From: Desulfuromonadaceae bacterium
GTDB taxonomy: Bacteria > Desulfobacterota > Desulfuromonadia > Desulfuromonadales > Geopsychrobacteraceae
NCBI GenBank assembly: GCA_013138655.1
Contig: WTCI01000339.1
Span: 1 to 7,311, forward strand
DNA: 7,311 bases
Reading direction: 5' to 3'
Below, piece by piece: positions 1-6,205 of the stretch; position 1 is the first letter of the stretch; each line of letters starts with the position of its first letter. A model generated the notes under the pieces. The model worked only from the letters and a program-made list of their open reading frames with translations. It was not told the DNA's origin and did no database searches. The position numbers and the translations under genes were made by a program.

Positions 1-17
1 CGCCTGCTGTTGTCGGG

Positions 18-929
18 TCATGAGGTTGTATTCTGTGGGATCTTTTTGCGCCTCAATACCAGCACCACCAGCCCGGCAAGAATCAGACTGATGCCGAAAA
101 ACGCCTGGCTGTTGAGTTGTTCGCCCAGCACCAGTATGCCCAGGGTTGCGGCGGTCATCGGTTCGGCCAGTGAGAGGGTGACCGCCGTGCCTACCTGGAC
201 CGATTGCAGACCGCGGGCGAACAGCCAGTAAGAGAGTGCCATGGTTGCCAGTCCCAGATGTAATACCACACCGATGGCCCGTGGTTGTAACAGCCAGTCG
301 AGATCGATATTGATCAATACGGGAGACAGCATCAGGGCGCCGACACAGACGACTAATGCCATCACGGCGTTAGGCGCATGTGTTTCCAACAGTCCCTTGA
401 TGACCAGGGTGTAGGCTGCATAGGAGGCACCGGCCGCGATGGCCAGGAGGATGCCGAGCGGATCGACGGCGATATCACCGCTGCTGAGACTGAGGAGTGC
501 ACAGCCGAAGATCGCCAGGATTGTTGACATCAGCCAGCGGCGTCCCGGGCGTTCACCACGGAAAATCAGGCCGAGCAGTCCGCCGGTAATGGGGGCACTA
601 CCGATGCCGACAATGGTGCCGACGGCCACACCAGTTTTCGCCACGGCGGCAAAAAAGCAGAGTTGGTAGCTGGCGGTAAAAGCCGCTGCGAGGATCACCA
701 GGCGCCATTTCCAACCGCGTAAAGAGCTGAGCTCACGGCGGTGGAGGGCCAGCAGCAACAGGGTAATGCCGCCGACCAGCAGGCGCAGTGCGCCGATGAC
801 CATGGGATCGAAGCCGGTCGGGGCAAAAGCCTGGGCGGTCCCGGTGGTCCCCCAGAGCAGGGCTGCGCCGAGAATGAACCAATGGCCGCCAAGTGGATTT
901 GTCTTGCTGTCAGACTGTTGCTTGTTCAT
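18..929 (-). CDS. EamA/DMT-family transporter (RhaT-type permease), 303 aa
   Basis: This is an inner-membrane protein of the drug/metabolite transporter superfamily. The family carries metabolites such as amino acids, sugars and nucleotide precursors, often as export; the substrate cannot be read from sequence. About ten hydrophobic helices form two EamA repeats, roughly residues 16-150 and 155-293. The first begins with the typical 'ILGAALLWGTTGT', and the second ends with the typical 'SLAEPMTAATLG' plus 'LGEQL'. The C-terminus is short and basic (RRKK), as expected on the cytoplasmic side. Length is normal for the family. The ATG (929-927) overlaps the stop codon of the upstream membrane protein as TGATG, and an AAAGG lies 7 nt before it inside the upstream gene. 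This points to translational coupling in the same operon as the glycyl radical enzyme. By context (inference) it may move hydroxyproline, proline or a related amino acid. No terminator is visible in the 17 nt remaining downstream. Confidence 0.9.
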   Translation of the reverse strand: MNKQQSDSKTNPLGGHWFILGAALLWGTTGTAQAFAPTGFDPMVIGALRLLVGGITLLLLALHRRELSSLRGWKWRLVILAAAFTASYQLCFFAAVAKTGVAVGTIVGIGSAPITGGLLGLIFRGERPGRRWLMSTILAIFGCALLSLSSGDIAVDPLGILLAIAAGASYAAYTLVIKGLLETHAPNAVMALVVCVGALMLSPVLINIDLDWLLQPRAIGVVLHLGLATMALSYWLFARGLQSVQVGTAVTLSLAEPMTAATLGILVLGEQLNSQAFFGISLILAGLVVLVLRRKKIPQNTTS

Positions 930-2254
930 CAGGATGCCTTTGGTTGCCGTCTGCTGATCGAGCGCTGAAGGATAGCGACCGCCAGCAGGCGACTGATCAC
1001 ATAAGCGGTCGCTGCGGCTACGGCACCGGAAACGGGAAAGTATAGCATTGCCAGCAGCAATAGCGAGAAGATTCCCAGCGCTTCTATGGCGGTCGCAATT
1101 GACACCGGCCTGGTGATCCGCTCGTTAATCAATACCGCCCGCTGAAAACAGATCAGCACTGTCAGGGCCGGGAAGATCGCCATGATCTGTAATGGCAGGG
1201 TGGCAAAATTACTCAGGCTCTGGCTGAGTCCGGAGAGGTTGTGGAACCAGAGTTTCGCCAGTGGGGTAAAGGCGATCAGAACCAGAGATGTTGAGGTCAA
1301 TATCCCCAGGACAACGGCAAAATTTCTGACTTTCGGGTAATTGTTCCGGTTTTCTCCGACCAGTGCGATGGCCACCTCCTGGTAAGACAGGCCCAGGGCG
1401 CGGAAGACAAAGGTTAACCCGTAAATGACCGGCATCACCGCCAGCGATTCGATGGCATCACGACTTTTACCGAGGAAAAAAGTCACCAGCGGATGAATCG
1501 ACAGGCCGATAAACGGGGTCAGGGCCAGAGGTAAATAGTAGTCCCAGATTGCTCGGTAACCCATTGGGGAGGAATCTGTGGCCGGTTCTGTTTGTCGTGT
1601 CTCGGAAATCGCTTGGCGGGCCAGAAAGCGGGTCAGTAAAGCCTCACTGCCGACCCCGACGGAGAGTGCGATTGCGCCGATCATGGCGCCGTCAAAGCGG
1701 CCTTGCCAGTAGAGGAAAAGTCCACAACCGGCCATGCTGGTGACGCGCAAACCCGTGGCCACGGCGACCCGGCGGGTTTTGTGCCGAGCGATCAATATGC
1801 CTTGATAGAAGCGCCGGATACCGATGGCGGCTGGCCAGGGAAGCAGGCAGATCAGGGCTCCGTGGGTCAGTGTGGCGATCTCTGCCGGCAGGCCGAGCAG
1901 TTGCTGCACAAACGGATTGAAAACTGCCGGCAACAGGAATAGTCCCAGCAGCAGGGTGACCGCCAGGCAAAGGACCAGGGTGAAATTGCGCAATCTGCGG
2001 TAGGATTCCCGGTCGCGGCAGAGGGCGGTGCTGGCACTCATCAGCATGATGACCGGCGATTCGGCGACCAGGGCGAAGGCGTAAGCGACCCCGAAGGCCG
2101 CCAGGTTCAGTTTTTCTGCCGCCATGCGGGCGATAATCGCGACCAGAAAGGGCCCTTCGGCTGCCATCATCAGCCAGGTGACCGCTAAGGGCAGCCAGAA
2201 GCGGAAGATTTTGCGGTAAGTCAGTTGTGCAGAGTGATCTGTCGTGTTGTGCAT
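929..2254 (-). CDS. MATE/MOP-like polytopic membrane protein with two homologous halves, 441 aa
   Basis: This integral membrane protein has about twelve hydrophobic segments. It is an internal duplication: YRKIFRFWLPLAVT (13-26) matches YRAIWDYYLPLALT (233-246), YRRLRNFTLVL (85-95) matches YPKVRNFAVVL (306-316), and the segment at 147-171 (Arg-Phe, Leu-Ile, Thr-Arg, Val-Ala-x-Ala-Thr) matches 369-392. Two six-helix halves are the architecture of the MATE/MOP flippase superfamily. The closest type I can suggest is a bacterial relative of the divergent MATE-like/ANKH group, because the first helix pattern ('RFWLPLAVT') and the total length fit. I do not see classical MATE signatures strong enough for a firm subfamily. 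The likely role is export or flipping of a small molecule. It starts 17 nt after the activase stop codon and overlaps the EamA gene by one base, so it belongs to the GRE operon. The ribosome binding site is weak, which suggests coupling to the activase gene. Confidence 0.75.
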   Translation of the reverse strand: MHNTTDHSAQLTYRKIFRFWLPLAVTWLMMAAEGPFLVAIIARMAAEKLNLAAFGVAYAFALVAESPVIMLMSASTALCRDRESYRRLRNFTLVLCLAVTLLLGLFLLPAVFNPFVQQLLGLPAEIATLTHGALICLLPWPAAIGIRRFYQGILIARHKTRRVAVATGLRVTSMAGCGLFLYWQGRFDGAMIGAIALSVGVGSEALLTRFLARQAISETRQTEPATDSSPMGYRAIWDYYLPLALTPFIGLSIHPLVTFFLGKSRDAIESLAVMPVIYGLTFVFRALGLSYQEVAIALVGENRNNYPKVRNFAVVLGILTSTSLVLIAFTPLAKLWFHNLSGLSQSLSNFATLPLQIMAIFPALTVLICFQRAVLINERITRPVSIATAIEALGIFSLLLLAMLYFPVSGAVAAATAYVISRLLAVAILQRSISRRQPKAS

Positions 2255-2271
2255 CAGGATTTATGGCAGTT

Positions 2272-3180
2272 CTAACCGCCGACGGTGGTTGTCAGGCCGT
2301 ATTGACTGAAACGGGAAATGGTTGCTTCGAGGTCGGTTGGGTCCGGTTCCGCCATGCCGGAGGCATGATAGTCTTGCCCCAGCTTGAGATGTTTGCCCTT
2401 CGCGATGTCGTGATATGGCAACAGGTTAATCGGCTTTTTCACTCCCGGCAGGTTGCTGATAAAGGCTGCCGTTGCCTCGATATGCTCTGCATCGGCATTG
2501 ACCCCTTTGATCAACGGGATGCGGATCTGGATCGCCGCACCGGTTTCCGCCAGCACCTGCAGATTGTGCAGGATCAGCTCGTTGCCGACCCCGGTCCATT
2601 CCTTGTGCCTGGCGCTGTCCATCAGCTTCAGATCGTAGAGGAACAGGTCGGTGTATTTGGCCACTTCGAGCAGGGATTCAGTTTTCGCCAGACCGGCGGT
2701 GTCGATGCAGCGATGGATCTGCCGCTCGCCGCAGGCCGCGAGTATTTCGCAGAGGAACTCAGGATAAAGCAGCGGCTCACCGCCGGAGAAGGTGACCCCG
2801 CCCGCCGATTGGTCGAAGAAAGGACGTTCCTTTTCGATGATTTGCAGCAACTCGGCTGTCGAGTGATATTTCCCCGAGATCTCGGTCGCCTGCGCCGGGC
2901 AGACTTCAGCACATTTGCCACTGAGATCGCAACGCTCAGGATCGGTGATGATCCCATCCGGGGTCAATGTGCAGGCATGATTCGGACAGGCTTTAACGCA
3001 TTCGCCGCAGCCGATACATTTACTGGCGGTATACATCTTTTGCGGTTTGGCCGAGATGCTCTCCGGATTGTGGCACCAGCGGCAATTCAGCGGACAGCCT
3101 TTCAGGAAGATGGTCACGCGGATGCCGGGACCGTCATTGATGGCGTAGCGTTTGATGTCGAAGATCAGGGCTTGTTGCAT
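2272..3180 (-). CDS. Glycyl-radical enzyme activating enzyme, HypE/PflA type (radical SAM), 302 aa
   Basis: This enzyme uses S-adenosylmethionine and a [4Fe-4S] cluster to abstract a hydrogen from the C-terminal glycine of its partner GRE, here surely the 822-aa protein encoded upstream. The radical-SAM motif CX3CX2C is Cys29, Cys33 and Cys36, preceded by the activase signature 'DGPGIRVTIFLKGCPLNC'. The GGEP SAM-binding motif is at 133-136. Between them is the ferredoxin-like insert that separates this class from short PflA proteins. The first motif is complete (Cys55, 58, 61, 65). The second reads Cys84-x5-Cys90-x3-Cys94, with Ser87 where a canonical CX2CX2CX3C motif would have a Cys. Length is normal for the class. 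The ATG at 3180 has no clear Shine-Dalgarno site, and no better upstream start exists because the REP-like repeat lies there. If the partner is HypD, this is HypE; specificity cannot be seen directly. Confidence 0.92.
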   Translation of the reverse strand: MQQALIFDIKRYAINDGPGIRVTIFLKGCPLNCRWCHNPESISAKPQKMYTASKCIGCGECVKACPNHACTLTPDGIITDPERCDLSGKCAEVCPAQATEISGKYHSTAELLQIIEKERPFFDQSAGGVTFSGGEPLLYPEFLCEILAACGERQIHRCIDTAGLAKTESLLEVAKYTDLFLYDLKLMDSARHKEWTGVGNELILHNLQVLAETGAAIQIRIPLIKGVNADAEHIEATAAFISNLPGVKKPINLLPYHDIAKGKHLKLGQDYHASGMAEPDPTDLEATISRFSQYGLTTTVGG

Positions 3181-3195
3181 TGTTGTTTATAGTTC

Positions 3196-3283
3196 CGTAG
3201 GGGCGCCGCTTGCTGCGCCCGTGCCGTTGCGCCGCTTGCTGTCTGTGGGAGCGGAGAAGGGCGCGGCAAGCAGCGCCCCTACG
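3196..3283. repeat. REP-like long inverted repeat between GRE and activase genes
   Basis: Two 25-nt arms, 3196-3220 and 3259-3283, are inverted copies of each other with two differences; in RNA one is a G-U pair and one a mismatch. Both outer ends read CGTAGGGGCGC. Each arm is also a small palindrome of its own: GGGCGC, an 8-nt loop, then GCGCCC. The 38-nt centre holds a third partial copy, a 13-bp direct repeat (3203-3215 and 3229-3241). The structure begins 3 nt after the GRE stop codon and ends 15 nt before the activase start. No T-run follows on either strand, so it is not a normal intrinsic terminator. Dispersed GC-rich repeats of this build are common in bacterial intergenic spaces. In operons they can protect the upstream mRNA from 3' exonucleases or reduce read-through. 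Confidence 0.85.
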
Positions 3284-3286
3284 TGG

Positions 3287-5755
3287 CTAAAAAGCTTCAT
3301 TCTCCGTCCGCTCAATCACTTCCTGCTGCAGGTCCTCATTCATATCGTTGAAATAATCGCTGTACCCGGCCATCCGCACCAGCAGGTCCTTGTACTCCTC
3401 CGGGCACTCCTGGGCCGCTTTTAAGGTCGCGGTATCGACGATATTGAACTGGACATGATGACCGCCGAGGGTGAAGTAGCTGCGGATCAGTTGCCCCAAC
3501 TTGGTGATATCCTTGTCCTGTTTGAGCAGGCTTGGCAGAAAACGCAGGTTGAGCAGGGTGCCGCCCGACATGCTGTGGTCCAGCTTGGTCAGCGAGCGGA
3601 CGACCGCCGAGGGGCCGTGGGTGTCGGCACCGTGCGAGGGCGAGGTGCCGTCGGAGATCGACTTGCCGGCAAAGCGGCCGTTGGGGGTGGCGCCCATCAC
3701 CTTGCCGAAGTAGATGTGGCAGGTGGTCGAAAGCATGTTCAGGTGAAAGGTCTCGCCCTTGACATTCGGCTTGCCGTCGATGGCGGCGAGCAGGTCGGCG
3801 TAAACCTGCAGGGCGATGTCGTCGGCAGCGTCGTCGTCGTTGCCGAAGAAGGGGGTTTTGTTGATGATCGTCTGCCGCAGGAACTCTTCCCCCGCGAAGT
3901 TCTTCGCCACCGCATCGAGAATCCGTTCCATGCTGAAGGTCTGGTTTTTGAAGACGTGCTTTTTCAGGGTCGAGAGACTGTCGGTCACCGTGCCGAGGCC
4001 GGTGCACTGGATGTAGTTGGTGTTGTAGCGCGGCCCGCTGTCGTAGTAATCCTTCCCCTTACTGATGCAGTCCTCGATGACCACTGAGAGGAAGGGGGCC
4101 GGGGCGTACTTGGCGAACATCCGGTCGATGTAGTTGCTGACCCGAACCTTGGTGTCGACGATGAAATTCAGCTGTTTGAGAAATGCTGCGTACAGCTCTG
4201 CATAATTTTTGAACCCGAGCGGATCGCCGCTTGCAATCCCGGCCTGCTTGCCGGTCACGGGATCAATGCCGTTGTTCAGGGTGATTTCCAAGATCTTCGG
4301 CACGTTCAGATAGCCGGTCAGAATATAGGCTTCCTTGCCGAAAGCTCCAACCTCGATGCAGCCGCTGCAGCCGCCTTCCCGCGCATCCTTCAGTGATTTC
4401 CCCTGGCGCAGCAGTTCAACCACGTAGATATCCGGATTGAAGACCGACGGATAGCCGTGCCCCTGACGGATCACCTTGCAGGCGGCATTCAGGAAACGGT
4501 CGGGGGTTTTGCTGCTGATATGCACCGCGTTACCCGGTTGCAGGATGTGCAGCTCCTCGATGATCTCCAGCATGATGTAGGAGACCTCGCTGACGCCGTC
4601 CTTGCCGTCGCCGGTGATGCCGCCGATGTTGAGGTTGGTGAAATCGTTGTAGGTGCCACTCTCGCGGGCGGTAATGCCGACTTTCGGTGGCGCCGGGTGG
4701 TTGTTAACCTTGATCCAGAAGCAGCAGAGCAGTTCCTTGGCCTGTTTACGGGTCAGGGTGCCGGCGGCGATCTCAGCTACGTAAAACGGCGCGAGATGCT
4801 GGTCGAAATGCCCCGGGTTCATGGCGTCCCAGCCGTTCAGCTCAGTGATCGTTCCCAGGTGGACGAACCAGTACATCTGGATCGCTTCGTGAAGGGTGCG
4901 CGGTTTGTTGGCCGGAACCCAGCGGCAGACCTCGGCGATTTTTTTCAGTTCTGTGGCCCGTTGTGGATCGCTCTCTTTCGCCGCCAGCTCTTCCGCCAAG
5001 TCGGCATGGCGTTCGGCGAAGAGGATCACCGCATCGCAGGAGATGTCCATCGCCTTGAGCTCTTCGAACCTGTCGGTTGCTTCCGGGTCGTTCAGGTAGT
5101 CGAGGGCAGAAATTTCATCGGCAATCTGCTGTTTGAAATCGAGCATCCCCTTGCGGTAGATCTGCCCGTCGAGAGCCGTGTGGCCGGGGGCACGCTGCTC
5201 CATGAATTCGGTAAACAGCCCGGCCTCGTAAGCGGCCTGCCATTCGGCGGGAACGTGACTGAAAATCCGCTCGCGGATCGTCTTGCCCTGCCAGTAAGGG
5301 ATGACCTTCTTGGCGTAGGTGTCGATATCCTCCTGACTGATGGTGTAACGTTGTTGCTCACGGGTGTTGAGGACGTGAAAATCCTCGACGCTGTGACAGG
5401 TCAGCTCAGGGAAGGTCGGTATCTCCTTGGGGCGCGGGCCGCGTTCGCCGATAATTAATTCGTCATCGCCAAGGTAGAGGGTTTTCTTTCGGCAGTGGTC
5501 GAGAAAGTTCAGCGCCCGTAGCACCGGGATCGAGTATTTGCCGTAATTTTCCTGATAGAAGGCGGTCTCGTGCAGAGCCCGTTCAATCGAGAGGCTCGGC
5601 TCGGCTTCTACACTCAGCTTACGCAGGCGCTGAATCCGCTCGTTCATGCCGGGCCCGATGGCGTTCTTGCTCTCGGGATAAAAATTCCCTTCGGCAGCGG
5701 CTTTACGTTCCGGAGCGGTTTTCGGCCTGTCGATGGTTTCCATATCGCGTCCCAT
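3287..5755 (-). CDS. hypD: Glycyl radical enzyme, trans-4-hydroxyproline dehydratase (HypD) type, 822 aa
   Basis: HypD removes water from trans-4-hydroxy-L-proline by radical chemistry to give pyrroline-5-carboxylate, in the anaerobic cytoplasm. The protein has the PFL-like domain (about 40-690) and the C-terminal glycyl radical domain. The thiyl-radical Cys466 and base Glu468 lie in 'GCIEVGAFGKEAY', and the radical glycine is Gly797 in 'VRMAGYSDYF', 25 residues from the end. Positions I recall as lining the C. difficile HypD pocket (Phe152, His160, Asp278, Ser334, Asp339, Tyr450, Thr645) correspond here to Phe184, His192, Asp310, Ser366, Asp371, Tyr482 and Thr677. All are kept at a constant +32 offset. 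The N-terminus is about 36 residues longer than clostridial HypD, but the ATG at 5755 has a good AAGGA site, while Met37 has none. The activase follows in the operon. There is no proC neighbour. A relative acting on another hydroxyproline isomer, such as the ring-opening HplG enzyme, remains possible. Confidence 0.88.
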   Translation of the reverse strand: MGRDMETIDRPKTAPERKAAAEGNFYPESKNAIGPGMNERIQRLRKLSVEAEPSLSIERALHETAFYQENYGKYSIPVLRALNFLDHCRKKTLYLGDDELIIGERGPRPKEIPTFPELTCHSVEDFHVLNTREQQRYTISQEDIDTYAKKVIPYWQGKTIRERIFSHVPAEWQAAYEAGLFTEFMEQRAPGHTALDGQIYRKGMLDFKQQIADEISALDYLNDPEATDRFEELKAMDISCDAVILFAERHADLAEELAAKESDPQRATELKKIAEVCRWVPANKPRTLHEAIQMYWFVHLGTITELNGWDAMNPGHFDQHLAPFYVAEIAAGTLTRKQAKELLCCFWIKVNNHPAPPKVGITARESGTYNDFTNLNIGGITGDGKDGVSEVSYIMLEIIEELHILQPGNAVHISSKTPDRFLNAACKVIRQGHGYPSVFNPDIYVVELLRQGKSLKDAREGGCSGCIEVGAFGKEAYILTGYLNVPKILEITLNNGIDPVTGKQAGIASGDPLGFKNYAELYAAFLKQLNFIVDTKVRVSNYIDRMFAKYAPAPFLSVVIEDCISKGKDYYDSGPRYNTNYIQCTGLGTVTDSLSTLKKHVFKNQTFSMERILDAVAKNFAGEEFLRQTIINKTPFFGNDDDAADDIALQVYADLLAAIDGKPNVKGETFHLNMLSTTCHIYFGKVMGATPNGRFAGKSISDGTSPSHGADTHGPSAVVRSLTKLDHSMSGGTLLNLRFLPSLLKQDKDITKLGQLIRSYFTLGGHHVQFNIVDTATLKAAQECPEEYKDLLVRMAGYSDYFNDMNEDLQQEVIERTENEAF

Positions 5756-5761
5756 TTTTCA

Positions 5762-5766
5762 TCCTT
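5762..5766 (-). promoter_or_regulatory. Ribosome binding site of the GRE gene
   Basis: On the minus strand the sequence is TTAAGGATGAAAAATG: AAGGA lies 6 nt before the ATG at 5755. This decides the start. Met5 is 18 nt from the site, and the family-like alternative Met37 (5647) is preceded by a GC-rich stretch with no AG-rich site. Confidence 0.75.
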
Positions 5767-5783
5767 AACGCTACGCAGATTGC

Positions 5784-5812
5784 AGCATATGGGTGGGTTG
5801 GTTGCTGTGCAA
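5784..5812 (-). promoter_or_regulatory. Weak sigma-70-like promoter candidate for the GRE operon
   Basis: On the minus strand, TTGCAC (5812-5807) and TATGCT (5789-5784) are separated by exactly 17 nt. Transcription would start near 5777, giving a leader of about 22 nt that contains the AAGGA site. The -35 matches the consensus at only three of six bases and the -10 at four of six, so an activator would probably be needed. The position just in front of the operon and next to a palindrome is the main support. Confidence 0.25.
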
Positions 5813-5816
5813 AAGT

Positions 5817-5834
5817 AGTAAATGCCAGTTTACT
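5817..5834. promoter_or_regulatory. Palindrome AGTAAA-N6-TTTACT, possible operator
   Basis: This perfect 6-bp inverted repeat with a 6-nt spacer has the shape of a dimeric regulator site. It lies just upstream of the candidate -35 of the GRE operon, where an activator would bind. It does not match the FNR (TTGAT-N4-ATCAA) or CRP consensus. No regulator gene is present in the window, so the binding protein is unknown. A 6+6 palindrome in 450 bp could also occur by chance. Confidence 0.35.
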
Positions 5835-5936
5835 TTACCTGGAGAGCTCATGACAAGAGCTGTTGCCGGCGCGGGCCTGTTCCTGCAGTTGAGGTATATG
5901 GATATCCACTGTGTCGGGGCTTGAAGTCCCTTGTAG

Positions 5937-6152
5937 CTATGCCGAAAAGCAGGTACTTATGGGAGAGCTTCCCGGATCACCGGAAGACCGCAAAGGTCGG
6001 CTCACGAAATCTTCAAACAACTTCTGAAAAAAGGGTTGCTTGTTTCAGAAGCTGAACGTGGGCCACTGTGTCCGGCCCTCCCGGAAAAAGCGGTTGGTTA
6101 TTATTTCCCCAGGCTTTATCCGGAAGATGTTGAAATGGAGGAGTCACGGTAG
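5937..6152 (+). pseudogene. Remnant resembling the C-terminal end of a Fic-family protein
   Basis: One plus-strand frame (codons from 5937, stop TAG at 6150-6152) gives a protein-like stretch without a start codon: 'RITGRPQRSAHEIFKQLLKK', then 'GLLVSEAERGPLCPALPEKA', then 'VGYYFPRLYPEDVEMEESR'. The helix-turn-helix-like start, the 'LLKKGLLVSE' wing and the closing 'YYFPRLYPE' recall the winged-helix tail that follows the Fic domain in many Fic-family AMP-transferases. The frame is blocked upstream by TGA (5922) and TAG (5934). Just before the recognisable part, a neighbouring frame reads AEKQVLMGEL (5941-5970), which suggests a frameshift near 5970. No Fic catalytic motif (HPFx[D/E]GNGR) is present, so the catalytic part is gone. 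The assignment rests on remembered family patterns and is uncertain. Confidence 0.45.
6021..6051. repeat. Inverted repeat, 9-bp stem with 13-nt loop
   Basis: CTTCTGAAA (6021-6029) and TTTCAGAAG (6043-6051) are perfect inverted copies. The repeat lies inside the Fic-like remnant. On the minus strand the stem is followed by TTGTTTG, a poor T-tract, so terminator activity would be weak at best; on the plus strand there is no T-tract. Its function is unknown and it may only reflect the old coding sequence. Confidence 0.5.
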
Positions 6153-6156
6153 GAAA

Positions 6157-6170
6157 GCCGGTTATCCGGC
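6157..6170. repeat. Small hairpin GCCGG-TTAT-CCGGC
   Basis: This 5-bp GC stem with a 4-nt loop starts 4 nt after the stop of the Fic-like remnant and ends 35 nt before the radical-SAM gene. No T-run follows (CACCCC), so it is not a good terminator. It might fold in the leader of the radical-SAM mRNA. Confidence 0.3.
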
Positions 6171-6205
6171 ACCCCTCACAAAAGGCATTAAAGGATTATT
6201 CAGCT

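Larger units (their letters stand above)
5756..6205. other. Divergent intergenic region, about 450 bp, with no intact gene
   Basis: This stretch separates the minus-strand GRE operon from the plus-strand radical-SAM gene. Its left 80 bp hold the GRE ribosome binding site, a weak promoter candidate and a palindrome. Its middle and right hold a start-less frame that resembles a Fic-protein C-terminus, plus two hairpins. Short plus-strand ATG frames at 5822-6055 and 6040-6261 have no ribosome binding site that I can see and no recognisable product, so I do not call them genes. No tRNA, CRISPR or insertion-sequence ends are visible. Confidence 0.7.

Noticed and set aside
927..945. Shared ATCCTGATG before both transporter starts (also near 2252-2262)
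   Set aside because: Only nine identical bases; it is too short to separate a real motif from chance.
2227..3192. Plus-strand open frame of 321 codons opposite the activase
   Set aside because: The minus strand has clear radical-SAM and ferredoxin motifs across the same span; the plus frame shows no recognisable domain.
3196..3283. Intrinsic terminator between GRE and activase
   Set aside because: The stem is strong but no T-run follows on the minus or plus strand; it fits a REP-like element better.
4457..5458. Long plus-strand open frame of 333 codons opposite the GRE gene
   Set aside because: It is a mirror of GC-biased codons in the strongly supported GRE; the protein is low-complexity Val/Asp/Gly with no family pattern. 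The same holds for 3455-4087.
5808..5830. Sigma-54-like TGGCA ... TTGCA upstream of the GRE gene
   Set aside because: The GG and GC elements are separated by 14 nt instead of the required 10, so it cannot be a normal -24/-12 promoter.
5822..6055. Plus-strand ATG frame of 77 codons in the intergenic region
   Set aside because: It has no convincing ribosome binding site and no protein-like pattern, and it overlaps the more protein-like Fic remnant in another frame.
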